From Petrolisthes cinctipes (Eukaryota; Arthropoda; Malacostraca; Decapoda; Porcellanidae), in assembly GCA_033782935.1 (NCBI GenBank), contig JAWQEG010000630.1, forward strand, positions 2,760,501 through 2,824,500: 64,000 nt of DNA. Direction: 5' to 3'. The position numbers and the translations under genes were made by a program. Below are positions 1 through 12,138 of the stretch, piece after piece. The notes beneath the pieces are model-generated. The model worked only from the letters and a program-made list of their open reading frames with translations, was not told where the DNA came from and searched no databases. The first letter of the stretch is position 1; the number at the start of each line of letters is the position of its first letter.

Positions 1-1817
1 CAGAAGCGATCTGTACATGCCTACTCCTTGCTAGAATGTTTTCAAGATACAGACCGAAAACATGCTCAAAATCGATATTTTAGGTGCAAAAAGGCGATAC
101 GTGAATGCATCTTCAGTAACCGTTTATATCTCAAATTCAGGCTCAAAACACCCGAAAATCAATATTTTTGGGTCCCAGAAGGGATCTGTGCATGCCTACT
201 CAGTGCTAGAATGTTTTCAAAATATAGGCTCAAAACATGTTAAAAATCAATATTTTAGGTGTCCAAAGTCGATATGTTCATGCATCTTCAGTACCCGTTT
301 GTATCTCAAATTCAGGCTCAAAACACCCGAAAATTCAATATTTTTGGGTCCCAGAAGCGATCTGTGCATGCCTACTCAGTGCTAGAATGTTTTCAAAATA
401 TAGGCTAAAAACATGATTAAAATCGATATTTTAGGTGTCTAAAGTCGATATGTGCATGAATCTTCTGTACCCGTTTATATCTCAAATTCAGGCTCAAAAC
501 ACCCGAAAATTCGAAAATTTTGGGTTCCAGAAGCGATCTGTACATGCCTACTCCTTGGTAGAGTATTTTTAATATACAGGCCCAAAACATGCTGAAAATC
601 GATATTTTAGTTGCCCAAAGTCAATATGTGTATTTATCTTCTATACCCGTTTATTTCCCAAATTCAGGCTCAAAACACCCGAAAATTCGATATTATGGGG
701 TCCCAGAAGTGATCTGTACATGCCTACTCAGTGCTAGAATTGTTTCAATATATGGGGACAAAACATGCTAAAAATCGATATTTTAGGTGCAAAAAGTCGA
801 TATGTGCATGCATCTTCTGTACCCGTTTATATCTCAAATTTATGCTCAAAACTCCCGAAAATTCGATATTTTTGGTTCCCAGAAGCGATCTGTACATGCC
901 TACTCCGTGTTAGAGTATTTTTAAAATACAGGCGCAAAACATGCTGGAAATTAATATTTTAGGTGCCCAAAGTCAATATGTGTATTTATCTTCAATACCC
1001 GTTTATTTCCCAAATTCAGGCTCAAAACACCCGAAAATTCGATATTTTTGGGTCCCAGAAGCGATCTGTACATGCCTACTCCGTGTTAGAGTATTTTCAA
1101 GATACAGGACCAAAACATGCTGAAAATCAATATTTTAGGTGCCCTAAATCGATATGTGCATGCATCTTCTGTACCCGTTTATATCTCAAATTCAGGTTCA
1201 GAACACCCGAAAATTCGATATTTTTGGGTCCCAGAAGCGATCTGTACATGCCTACTCCGTGTTAGAGTATTTTCAATATACAGGCCCAAAACATGCTTAA
1301 AATCGATATTTTAGGTGCCCAAAGTTAATATGTGTATGCATTTTCTGTACTCGTTTATTTCCCAAATTCAGGCTCAAAACACTCGAAAATTCGATATTTT
1401 TGTGTACCAGAAGCGATCTGTACATGCCTACTCCGTGTTAGAGTATTTTCAAAATACAGGCCCAAAACATGCTCAAAATCGATATTTTGGGTGCCCAAAC
1501 TCGATATGTAAATGCATCTTCTGTACCCGTTTATATCCTAAATTCAGGTTTAAAACACTCGAAAATTCGATATTTTTGGGTCACAGAAGCGATCTGTACA
1601 TGCCTACACCTTGCTAGAATGTTTTCAAGATACAGACCCAAAACATAATCAAAATCGATATTTTAGGTGCAAAAAGTCGATATGTGCATGCATCTTCTGT
1701 ACCCGTTTATATCTCAAATTCAGGCTCAAAATATCCGAAAATTCAACATTTTTGGGTCCCAGAAGCGATCTGTACATGCCTACTCCTTGTTAGAATGTTT
1801 TCAAATTATAGGCTCAG
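1..1817 (+). repeat. Diverged monomer block at left edge
   Basis: About ten monomers. The first is 175 bp because one T is missing near 160 (CGAAAATCAATATT instead of CGAAAATTCAATATT). From about 610 onward the block matches 8.70-9.89 kb at an offset of 8,092 bp (46 monomers minus 4 bp). The same monomer order recurs near 14.5 kb and 18.5 kb. The monomer at 512-527 has an unusual TTCGAAAATTTTGGG in place of TTCGATATTTTTGGG. The array continues past the left edge of the window. Confidence 0.85.
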
Positions 1818-2809
1818 AACATGCTCCAAATCGATATTTTAGGTGTCCAAAGTCGATATGTGCATGCATCTTCTGTACCCGTTTATATCTCAAATTCAGA
1901 CTCAAAACACCCGAAAATTCGATATTTTTGGGTCCTAGAAGCGATCTGAACATGCCTACTCAGTGCTAGAATTTTTTCAAAATATGGGCCCAAAACACGC
2001 TAAAAATCGATATTTTAAATGCAAAAAGTCGATATGTGCATGCATCTTCTGTACCCTTTTTTATCTCAAATTCCGGCTCAAAATATCCGAAAATTCAACA
2101 TTTTTGGGTCCCAGAAGCGACCTGTACATGCCTACTCAGTGCTAGAATTTTTTCAAAATATAGTCTCAAAACATGCTAAAAATCGATATTTAATGTGTCC
2201 AAAGTCGATAAGTGCATGCATCTTCTGTACCCGTTTATATCTAAAATTCAGACTCAAAACACCCGAAAATTCGATTTTTTTTGGTCTCAGAAGCGATCTG
2301 TACATGCTTACTCAGTGCTAGAATTTTTTCAATATATGGGCCCAAATCATGCTAAAAATCGATGTTTTAGGTGCACAAAGTCGATATGTGCATGCATCTT
2401 CTGTACTCGTTTATATTTCAAATTCAGGCTCAAAACACCCGAAAATTCAATATTTTTGGGTCCCAGAAGCGATCTGTACATGCCTACTCCGTGTTAGAGT
2501 ATTTTCAAAATACAGGCCCAAAACATGCTGAAAATCAATATTTTAGGTGCCCAAAGTCGATATGTGCATGCATCTTCTGTACCCGTTTATATCTCAAATT
2601 CAGGTTCAGAACACCCAAAAATTCGATATTTTTGGGTCCCAGAAGCGATCTGTACATGCCTACTCAGTGTTAGAATATTTTCAATATACAGGCACAAAAC
2701 ATGCTGAAAATCGATATTTTAGGTGCCCAAAGTCAATATGTGTATGCATCTTCTGTACCCGTTTATTTCCCAAATTCAGGCTCAAAACACCCGAAAATTC
2801 GATATTTTT
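1818..2809 (+). repeat. 992-bp HOR segment, copy 1 (1,407-bp period)
   Basis: This stretch recurs at 3,225-4,216 (offset 1,407 bp, 8 monomers minus 1) and at 6,039-7,030 (a further 2,814 bp). The match starts just after a G/A difference at 1,817 and ends at 2,809, where TTTTTGGG in this copy faces TTTTTTGG. Diagnostic features are the ACACGCT variant near 1,985, the TTTAATGTGTCC variant near 2,190, and a T-rich TTCGATTTTTTTTGG near 2,270. Confidence 0.88.
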
Positions 2810-3026
2810 GGGTCCCAGAAGCGATCTGTACATGCCTACTCAGTGCTAGAATATATTGAAGATATGGGACCAAAACATGCTAAAAATCGACATTTTAGGT
2901 GCCCAAAGTCGATATGTGCATTCATCTTCTGTACCCGTTTATATCTCAAATTCAAGCTCAAAACAAACGAAAATTCGATATTTTTGGGTCCCAGAAGCGA
3001 TCTGTACATGCCTACTCCGTCTTAGA

Positions 3027-3034
3027 TTTTTTTT
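3027..3034 (+). other. T8 marker monomer (first of seven)
   Basis: In this variant the usual TTAGAGTATTTTCAAAATAC becomes TTAGATTTTTTTTAAATAC, giving a run of eight T and a monomer 1 bp short. The runs lie at 3,027-3,034, 4,786-4,793, 5,841-5,848, 7,600-7,607, 11,471-11,478, 13,934-13,941 and 17,981-17,988. Spacings are 1,759, 1,055, 1,759, 3,871, 2,463 and 4,047 bp, so the last two equal local HOR periods. I saw none after 18 kb. The frame change made by the missing base creates the spurious 114-codon and reverse 81-codon frames in this part. Confidence 0.9.
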
Positions 3035-3224
3035 AAATACAGGCCCAAAACATGCTGAAAATCTATATTTTAGGTGCACAAAGTCAATATGTGTATGCAT
3101 CTTCTGTATCCGTTTATATCCCAAATTCAGGCTCAAAACACCCGAAAATTCAATATTTTTGGGTCCCATAAGCGATCTGTACATGCCTACTCAGTGCTAG
3201 AATGTTTTCAAAATATAGGCTCAA

Positions 3225-4216
3225 AACATGCTCCAAATCGATATTTTAGGTGTCCAAAGTCGATATGTGCATGCATCTTCTGTACCCGTTTATATCTCAA
3301 ATTCAGACTCAAAACACCCGAAAATTCGATATTTTTGGGTCCTAGAAGCGATCTGAACATGCCTACTCAGTGCTAGAATTTTTTCAAAATATGGGCCCAA
3401 AACACGCTAAAAATCGATATTTTAAATGCAAAAAGTCGATATGTGCATGCATCTTCTGTACCCTTTTTTATCTCAAATTCCGGCTCAAAATATCCGAAAA
3501 TTCAACATTTTTGGGTCCCAGAAGCGACCTGTACATGCCTACTCAGTGCTAGAATTTTTTCAAAATATAGTCTCAAAACATGCTAAAAATCGATATTTAA
3601 TGTGTCCAAAGTCGATAAGTGCATGCATCTTCTGTACCCGTTTATATCTAAAATTCAGACTCAAAACACCCGAAAATTCGATTTTTTTTGGTCTCAGAAG
3701 CGATCTGTACATGCTTACTCAGTGCTAGAATTTTTTCAATATATGGGCCCAAATCATGCTAAAAATCGATGTTTTAGGTGCACAAAGTCGATATGTGCAT
3801 GCATCTTCTGTACTCGTTTATATTTCAAATTCAGGCTCAAAACACCCGAAAATTCAATATTTTTGGGTCCCAGAAGCGATCTGTACATGCCTACTCCGTG
3901 TTAGAGTATTTTCAAAATACAGGCCCAAAACATGCTGAAAATCAATATTTTAGGTGCCCAAAGTCGATATGTGCATGCATCTTCTGTACCCGTTTATATC
4001 TCAAATTCAGGTTCAGAACACCCAAAAATTCGATATTTTTGGGTCCCAGAAGCGATCTGTACATGCCTACTCAGTGTTAGAATATTTTCAATATACAGGC
4101 ACAAAACATGCTGAAAATCGATATTTTAGGTGCCCAAAGTCAATATGTGTATGCATCTTCTGTACCCGTTTATTTCCCAAATTCAGGCTCAAAACACCCG
4201 AAAATTCGATATTTTT
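3225..4216 (+). repeat. 992-bp HOR segment, copy 2
   Basis: Second copy of the 8-mer-spaced segment, with the same diagnostic monomers in the same order as 1,818-2,809. It lies inside the larger 2,814-bp repeat. I found no difference from copy 1 in the parts compared by eye. Confidence 0.88.
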
Positions 4217-5520
4217 TGGTCCCAGAAGAGAACTGTACATGCCTACTCAGTGCTCGAATATATTGAAGATATGGTCCCAAAACATGCTAAAAATCGATAT
4301 TTTAGGTGCCCAAAGTCGATATGTACATTCATCTTCTGTACCCGTTTATATCTCAAATTCAGGCTCAAAATACCCGAAAATTCGATATTTTTGGGTCCCA
4401 GAAGCGATCTGTACATGCCTTTTCCGTTTTAGAGTATTTTCAATATACAGGCCAAAAACATGCTCAAAATCGATATTATAGGTGCCCAAAGTCAATATGT
4501 GTATGCATCTTCTGTACCCGTTTATTTCCCAAATTCAGGCTCAAAACACCCGAAAATTCGATATTTTTGGGTCCCAGAAGCGATCTGTACATGCCTACTC
4601 AGTGCTAGACTATATTGAAGATATGGGACCAAAACATGCTAAAAATCGACATTTTAGGTGCCCAAAGTCGATATGTGCATTCATCTTCTGTACCCGTTTA
4701 TATCTCAAATTCAAGCTCAAAACACACGAAAATTCGATATTTTTGGGTCCCAGAAGCGATCTGTACATGCCTACTCCGTGTTAGATTTTTTTTAAATACA
4801 GGCCCAAAACATGCTGAAAATCTATATTTTAGGTGCACAAAGTCAATATGTGTATGCATCTTCTGTACCCGTTTATTTCCCAAATTCAGGCTCAAAACAC
4901 CCGAAAATTCGATATTTTTGGGTCCCAGAAGCGATCTGTACATGCCTACTCCGTGTTAGAGTATTTTCAAAATACAGGCCCAAAACATGCTCAAAATCGA
5001 TATTTTGGGTGCCCAAACTCGATATGTAAATGCATCTTCTGTACCCGTTTATATCCTAAATTCAGGTTTAAAACACTCGAAAATTCGATATTTTTGGGTC
5101 ACAGAAGCGATCTGTACATGCCTACACCTTGCTAGAATGTTTTCAAGATACAGACCCAAAACATAATCAAAATCGATATTTTAGGTGCAAAAAGTCGATA
5201 TGTGCATGCATCTTCTGTACCCGTTTATATCTCAAATTCAGGCTCAAAATATCCGAAAATTCAACATTTTTGGGTCCCAGAAGCGATCTGTACATGCCTA
5301 CTCCTTGTTAGAATGTTTTCAAATTATAGGCTCAAAACATGCTAAAAATCGATATTTAATGTGTCCAAAGTCGATATGTACATTCATCTTCTGTACCCGT
5401 TTATATCTCAAATTCAGGCTCAAAATACCCGAAAATTCGATATTTTTGGGTCCCAGAAGCGATCTGTACATGCCTCCTCCGTTTTAGAGTATTTTCAATA
5501 TACAAGCCAAAAACATGCTC

Positions 5521-7593
5521 AAAATCGATATTTTAGGTGCCCAAAGTCAATATGTGTATGCATCTTCTGTACCCGTTTATTTCCCAAATTCAGGCTCAAA
5601 ACACCCGAAAATTCGATATTTTTGGGTCCCAGAAGCGATCTGTACATGCCTACTCAGTGCTAGAATATATTGAAGATATGGGACCAAAACATGCTAAAAA
5701 TCGACATTTTAGGTGCCCAAAGTCGATATGTGCATTCATCTTCTGTACCCGTTTATATCTCAAATTCAAGCTCAAAACAAACGAAAATTCGATATTTTTG
5801 GGTCCCAGAAGCGATCTGTACATGCCTACTCCGTCTTAGATTTTTTTTAAATACAGGCCCAAAACATGCTGAAAATCTATATTTTAGGTGCACAAAGTCA
5901 ATATGTGTATGCATCTTCTGTATCCGTTTATATCCCAAATTCAGGCTCAAAACACCCGAAAATTCAATATTTTTGGGTCCCATAAGCGATCTGTACATGC
6001 CTACTCAGTGCTAGAATGTTTTCAAAATATAGGCTCAAAACATGCTCCAAATCGATATTTTAGGTGTCCAAAGTCGATATGTGCATGCATCTTCTGTACC
6101 CGTTTATATCTCAAATTCAGACTCAAAACACCCGAAAATTCGATATTTTTGGGTCCTAGAAGCGATCTGAACATGCCTACTCAGTGCTAGAATTTTTTCA
6201 AAATATGGGCCCAAAACACGCTAAAAATCGATATTTTAAATGCAAAAAGTCGATATGTGCATGCATCTTCTGTACCCTTTTTTATCTCAAATTCCGGCTC
6301 AAAATATCCGAAAATTCAACATTTTTGGGTCCCAGAAGCGACCTGTACATGCCTACTCAGTGCTAGAATTTTTTCAAAATATAGTCTCAAAACATGCTAA
6401 AAATCGATATTTAATGTGTCCAAAGTCGATAAGTGCATGCATCTTCTGTACCCGTTTATATCTAAAATTCAGACTCAAAACACCCGAAAATTCGATTTTT
6501 TTTGGTCTCAGAAGCGATCTGTACATGCTTACTCAGTGCTAGAATTTTTTCAATATATGGGCCCAAATCATGCTAAAAATCGATGTTTTAGGTGCACAAA
6601 GTCGATATGTGCATGCATCTTCTGTACTCGTTTATATTTCAAATTCAGGCTCAAAACACCCGAAAATTCAATATTTTTGGGTCCCAGAAGCGATCTGTAC
6701 ATGCCTACTCCGTGTTAGAGTATTTTCAAAATACAGGCCCAAAACATGCTGAAAATCAATATTTTAGGTGCCCAAAGTCGATATGTGCATGCATCTTCTG
6801 TACCCGTTTATATCTCAAATTCAGGTTCAGAACACCCAAAAATTCGATATTTTTGGGTCCCAGAAGCGATCTGTACATGCCTACTCAGTGTTAGAATATT
6901 TTCAATATACAGGCACAAAACATGCTGAAAATCGATATTTTAGGTGCCCAAAGTCAATATGTGCATGCATCTTCTGTACCCGTTTATTTCCCAAATTCAG
7001 GCTCAAAACACCCGAAAATTCGATATTTTTTGGTCCCAGAAGAGAACTGTACATGCCTACTCAGTGCTCGAATATATTGAAGATATGGTCCCAAAACATG
7101 CTAAAAATCGATATTTTAGGTGCCCAAAGTCGATATGTACATTCATCTTCTGTACCCGTTTATATCTCAAATTCAGGCTCAAAATACCCGAAAATTCGAT
7201 ATTTTTGGGTCCCAGAAGCGATCTGTACATGCCTTTTCCGTTTTAGAGTATTTTCAATATACAGGCCAAAAACATGCTCAAAATCGATATTATAGGTGCC
7301 CAAAGTCAATATGTGTATGCATCTTCTGTACCCGTTTATTTCCCAAATTCAGGCTCAAAACACCCGAAAATTCGATATTTTTGGGTCCCAGAAGCGATCT
7401 GTACATGCCTACTCAGTGCTAGACTATATTGAAGATATGGGACCAAAACATGCTAAAAATCGACATTTTAGGTGCCCAAAGTCGATATGTGCATTCATCT
7501 TCTGTACCCGTTTATATCTCAAATTCAAGCTCAAAACACACGAAAATTCGATATTTTTGGGTCCCAGAAGCGATCTGTACATGCCTACTCCGT
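5521..7593 (+). repeat. 2,814-bp HOR (16-mer), matching part of copy 2
   Basis: Second copy of the 16-mer segment. The 741 bp between the copies (4,780-5,520) resemble 1.3-1.9 kb instead: the GTGCCCAAACTCGATATGTA variant at 1,493 recurs at 5,011. The 2,814-bp unit therefore contains a block shared with the left edge. Confidence 0.87.
6039..7030 (+). repeat. 992-bp HOR segment, copy 3
   Basis: Third copy, 2,814 bp downstream of copy 2. One difference seen is C at 6,963 (GTGCATGC) where copy 2 has T (GTGTATGC). Three nearly identical copies at 1,407 and 2,814 bp suggest an 8-mer duplication followed by a 16-mer duplication. Confidence 0.88.
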
Positions 7594-9675
7594 CTTAGAT
7601 TTTTTTTAAATACAGGCCCAAAACATGCTGAAAATCTATATTTTAGGTGCACAAAGTCAATATGTGTATGCATCTTCTGTATCCGTTTATATCCCAAATT
7701 CAGGCTCAAAACACCCAAAAATTCAACATTTTTGGGTCCCAGAAGCGATCTGTACATGCCTACTCAGTGCTAGAATGTTTTCAAAATATAGGCTCAAAAC
7801 ATGCTCCAAATCGATATTTTAGGTGTCCAAAGTCGATATGTGCATGCATCTTCTGTACCCGTTTATATCTCAAATTCAGACTCAAAACACCCGAAAATTC
7901 GATATTTTTGGGTCCCAGAAGCGATCTGTACATGCCTACTCAGTGCTAGAATTTTTTCAAAATATGGGCCCAAAACATGCTAAAAATCGATATTTTAAAT
8001 GCAAAAAGTCGATATGTGCATGCATCTTCTGTACCCGTTTTTATCTCAAATTCCGGCTCAAAATATCCGAAAATTCAACATTTTTGGGTCCCAGAAGCGA
8101 CTTGTACATGCCTACTCAGTGCTAGAATGTTTTCAAAATATAGTCTCAAAACATGCTAAAAATCGATATTTAATGTGTCCAAAGTCGATAAGTGCATGCA
8201 TCTTCTGTACCCGTTTATATCTAAAATTCAGACTCAAAACACCCGAAAATTCGATATTTTTGGGTCTCAGAAGCGATCTGTACATGCTTACTCAGTGCTA
8301 GAATTTTTTCAATATATGGGCCCAAATCATGCTAAAAATCGATGTTTTAGGTGTCCAAAGTCGATATGTTCATGCATCTTCTGTACTCGTTTATATCTAA
8401 AATTCAGACTCAAAACACCCGAAAATTCGATATTTTTGGGTCTCAGAAGCGATCTGTACATGCTTACTCAGTGCTAGAATTTTTTCAAAATATGGGCCCA
8501 AAACATGCTTAAAATCGATATTTTAAATGCAAAAAGTCGATATGTGCATGCATCTTCTGTACCCGTTTATATCTCAAATTCAGCCTCAAAACACCTGAAA
8601 ATTCGATATTTTTGGTTCCCTGAAGCGATCTGTACATGCCTACTCCGTGTTAGAGTATTTTCAAAATACAGGCGCAAAACATGCTGGAAATTAATATTTT
8701 AGGTGCCCAAAGTCAATATGTGTATTTATCTTCTATACCCGTTTATTTCCCAAATTCAGGCTCAAAACACCCGAAAATTCGATATTTTTGGGTCCCAGAA
8801 GTGATCTGTACATGCCTACTCAGTGCTAGAATTGTTTCAATATATGGGCCCAAAACATGCTAAAAATCGATATTTTAAGTGCAAAAAGTCGATATGTGCA
8901 TGCATCTTCTGTACCCGTTTATATCTCAAATTTATGCTCAAAACACCCGAAAATTCGATATTTTTGGTTCCCAGAAGCGATCTGTACATGCCTACTCCGT
9001 GTTAGAGTATTTTCAAAATACAGGCGCAAAACATGCTGGAAATTAATAATTTAGGTGCCCAAAGTCAATATGTGTATTTATCTTCAATACCCGTTTATTT
9101 CCCAAATTCAGGCTCAAAACACCCGAAAATTCGATATTTTTGGGTCCCAGAAGCGATCTGTACATGCCTACTCCGTGTTAGAGTATTTTCAAGATACAGG
9201 CCCAAAACATGCTGAAAATCAATATTTTAGGTGCCCAAAATCGATATGTGCATGCATCTTCTGTACCCGTTTATATCTCAAATTCAGGTTCAGAACACCC
9301 GATTATTCGATATTTTTGGGTCCCAGAAGCGATCTGTACATGCCTACTCCGTGTTAGAGTATTTTCAATATACAGGCCCAAAACATGCTGAAAATCAATA
9401 TTTTAGGTGCCCAAAGTTAATATGTGTATGCATCTTCTGTACTCGTTTATTTCCCAAATTCAGGCTCAAAACACTCGAAAATTCGATATTTTTGTGTACC
9501 AGAAGCGATCTGTACATGCCTACTCCGTGTTAGAGTATTTTCAAAATACAGGCCCAAAACATGCTCAAAATCGATATTTTGGGTGCCCAAACTCGATATG
9601 TAAATGCATCTTCTGTACCCGTTTATATCCTAAATTCAGGTTTAAAACACTCGAAAATTCGATATTTTTGGGTCA
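7594..9675 (+). repeat. Diverged monomer block between the 2,814- and 2,463-bp HORs
   Basis: About twelve monomers. Two adjacent ones (near 8,175-8,488) share TCTAAAATTCAGACTC, GGGTCTCAGAAGCG and TGCTTACTCAGTG, so they look like a recent single-monomer duplication. From 8,702 onward the block is the counterpart of 0.61-1.8 kb and recurs near 14.5 kb (offset 5,806), with the TGTGTATTTATCTTC and GCTGGAAATTAATA variants as markers. Confidence 0.8.
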
Positions 9676-12006
9676 CAGAAGCGATCTGTACATGCCTACA
9701 CCTTGTTAGAATGTTTTCAAGATACAGACCCAAAACATAATCAAAATCGATATTTTAGGTGCAAAAAGTCGATATGTGCATGCATCTTCAGTACCCGTTT
9801 ATATCTCAAATTCAGGCTCAAAATATCCGAAAATTCAACATTTTTGGGTCCCAGAAGCGATTTGTACATGCCTACTCCTTGTTAGAATGTTTTCAAATTA
9901 TAGGCTCAAAACATGCTAAAAATCGATATTTAATGTGTCCAAAGTCGATATGTGCATGCATCTTCTGTACCCGTTTATATCTAAAATTCAGACTCAAAAC
10001 ACCCGAAAATTCGATATTTTTGGGTCCCAGAAGCGATCTGTACATGAGTACTCAGTGCTAGAATTGTTTCAATATATGGGCCCAAATCATGCTAAAAATC
10101 GATGTTTTAGGTGCACAAAGTCGATATGTGCATGCATCTTCTGTACTCGTTTATATCTCAAATTCAGGCTCAAAACACCAGAAAATTCGATATTTTTGGG
10201 TCCCAGAAGCGATCTGTACATGCCTACTCCGTGTTAGAGTATTTTCAAAATACAGGCCCAAAACATGCTGAAAATCAATATTTTAGGTGCCCAAAGTCGA
10301 TATGTGCATGCATCTTCTGTACCCGTTTATATCTCAAATTCAGGTTCAGAAAACCCGAAAATTCGATATTTTTGGGTCCCAGAAGCGATCTGTACATGCC
10401 TACTCCGTGCTAGAATATTTTCAATATACAGGCACAAAACATGCTAAAAATCGATATTTTAGGTGCGCAAAGTCAATATGTGTATGCATCTTCTGTACCC
10501 GTTTATTTCCCAAATACAGGCTCAAAACACCCGAAAATTCGATATTTTTTGGTTCCAGAAGAGAACTGTACATGCCTACTCAGTGCTAGAATATATTGAA
10601 GATATGGGCCCAAAACATGATAAAAATCGATATTTTGGGTGCCCAAAGTCGATATGTACATTCATCTTCTGTACCTGTTTATATCTCAAATTCAGGCTCA
10701 AAATACCCGAAAATTCGATATTTTTGGGTCCCAGAAGCGATCTGTACATGCCTACTCAGTGCTAGAAATTTTTCAAAATATAGGCTCAAAACATGATAAA
10801 AATCGATATTTAATGTTTCCAAAGTCGATATGTGCATGCATCTTCTGTACCCGTTTTCATCTCAAATTTAGGCTCAAAACACCTGAAAATTCGATATATT
10901 TGGGTCCCAGAAGCAATCTGTACATGCCTACTCAGTGCTAGAATTTTTTCAAATCATGTGCCCAAAACATGCTAAAAATCTATATTTTAGGTGCCCAAAG
11001 TCAATATGTGCATGCATTTTCTGTACCCGTTTATATCTCAAATTCAGGCTCAAAACACCCGAAAATTCGATATTTTTGGGTCCCAGAAGCCATCTGTACA
11101 TGCCTACTCCGTGTTAGAGTATTTTCAAAATACAGGCCAAAAACATGCTCAAAATCGATATTTTAGGTCCCCAAAGTCAATATGTGTATGCATCTTCTGT
11201 ATCCGTTTATTTCCCAAATTCAGGCTCAAAACACCCGAAAATTCAATATTTTTGGGTCCCAGAAGCGATCTGTACATGCCTACTCAGTGCTAGAATATAT
11301 TGAAGATATGGGCCCAAAACATGCTAAAAATCGACATTTTAGGTGCCCAAAGTCGATATGTGCATTCATCTTCTGTACCCGTTTATATCTCAAATTCAAG
11401 CTCAAAACACACGAAAATTCGATATTTTTGGGTCCCAGAAGCGATCTGTACATGCCTACTCCGTGTTAGATTTTTTTTAAATACAGGCCCAAAACATGCT
11501 GAAAATCTATATTTTAGGTGCACAAAGTCAATATGTGTATGCATCTTCTGTATCCGTTTATATCCCAAATTCAGGCTCAAAACACCCGAAAATTCAACAT
11601 TTTTGGGTCCCAGAAGCGATCTGTACAAGCCTACTCAGTGCTAGAATGTTTTCAAAATATAGGCTCAAAACATGCTCCAAATCGATATTTTAGGTGTCCA
11701 AAGTCGATATGTGCATGCATCTTCTGTACCCGTTTATATCTCAAATTCAGACTCAAAACACACGAAAATTCGATATTTTTGGGTCCCAGAAGCGATCTGT
11801 ACATGCCTACTCAGTGCTAGAACTTTTTCAAAATATGGGCCCAAAACATGCTAAAAATCGATATTTTAAATGCAAAAAGTCGATATGTGCATGCATCTTC
11901 TGTACCCGTTTATATCTCAAATTCAGGCTCAAAACACCCGAAAATTCGATATTTTTAGGTCCCAGAAGCGATCTGTACATGCCTACTCCGTGTTAGAGTA
12001 TTTTCA
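9676..12006 (+). repeat. 2,463-bp HOR (14-mer), copy 1
   Basis: Matches 12,139-14,469 at an offset of 2,463 bp (14 x 176 minus 1; each period contains one T8 monomer). The order of variants is the same: ATAATC-type monomer, TTTAATGTGTCC, AATCATGCT, GAACTGTACATG, ATATTGAAGATATGGG, TCGATATATTTGGG, then T8. Substitutions are scattered through both copies, so this duplication looks older than the 3,335- and 3,872-bp ones. The end is gradual, about 12.0 kb. Confidence 0.78.
10889..10905 (+). other. CENP-B-box-like 17-mer (best of three)
   Basis: ATTCGATATATTTGGGT matches 8 of the 9 fixed positions of the mammalian CENP-B box (NTTCGNNNNANNCGGGN), the exception being T for the C of CGGG. Equal copies lie at 13,352-13,368 and 17,399-17,415. 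The ordinary monomer (positions 158-174) matches 7 of 9. Such partial matches can arise by chance, and binding by a CENP-B-like protein is only a possibility. Confidence 0.3.
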
Positions 12007-12138
12007 AGATACAGGCCCAAAACATGCTGAAAATCAATATTTTAGGTGCCCAAAATCGATATGTGCATGCATCTTCTGTACCCGTTATTATCTCAAATTC
12101 AGGTTCAGAACACCCGATTATTCGATATTTTTGGGTCC

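Larger units (their letters stand above)
2707..4779 (+). repeat. 2,814-bp HOR (16-mer), matching part of copy 1
   Basis: 2,073 bp that match 5,521-7,593 at a constant offset of 2,814 bp (16 x 176 minus 2). The bounding mismatches are G/C at 2,706/5,520 and G/C at 4,780/7,594. The offset falls 2 bp short of 16 monomers because two 1-bp-short monomers with an eight-T run lie inside each period. Confidence 0.87.

Noticed and set aside
1..88. Further 44-bp sub-periodicity inside the 88-bp half
   Set aside because: Comparing the two 44-bp quarters by eye showed no alignment beyond chance.
2939..3184. 81-codon reverse-strand frames at each T8 monomer
   Set aside because: They appear exactly where the 1-bp-short T8 variant joins two reverse frames, and nowhere else. 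They are artefacts of the indel.
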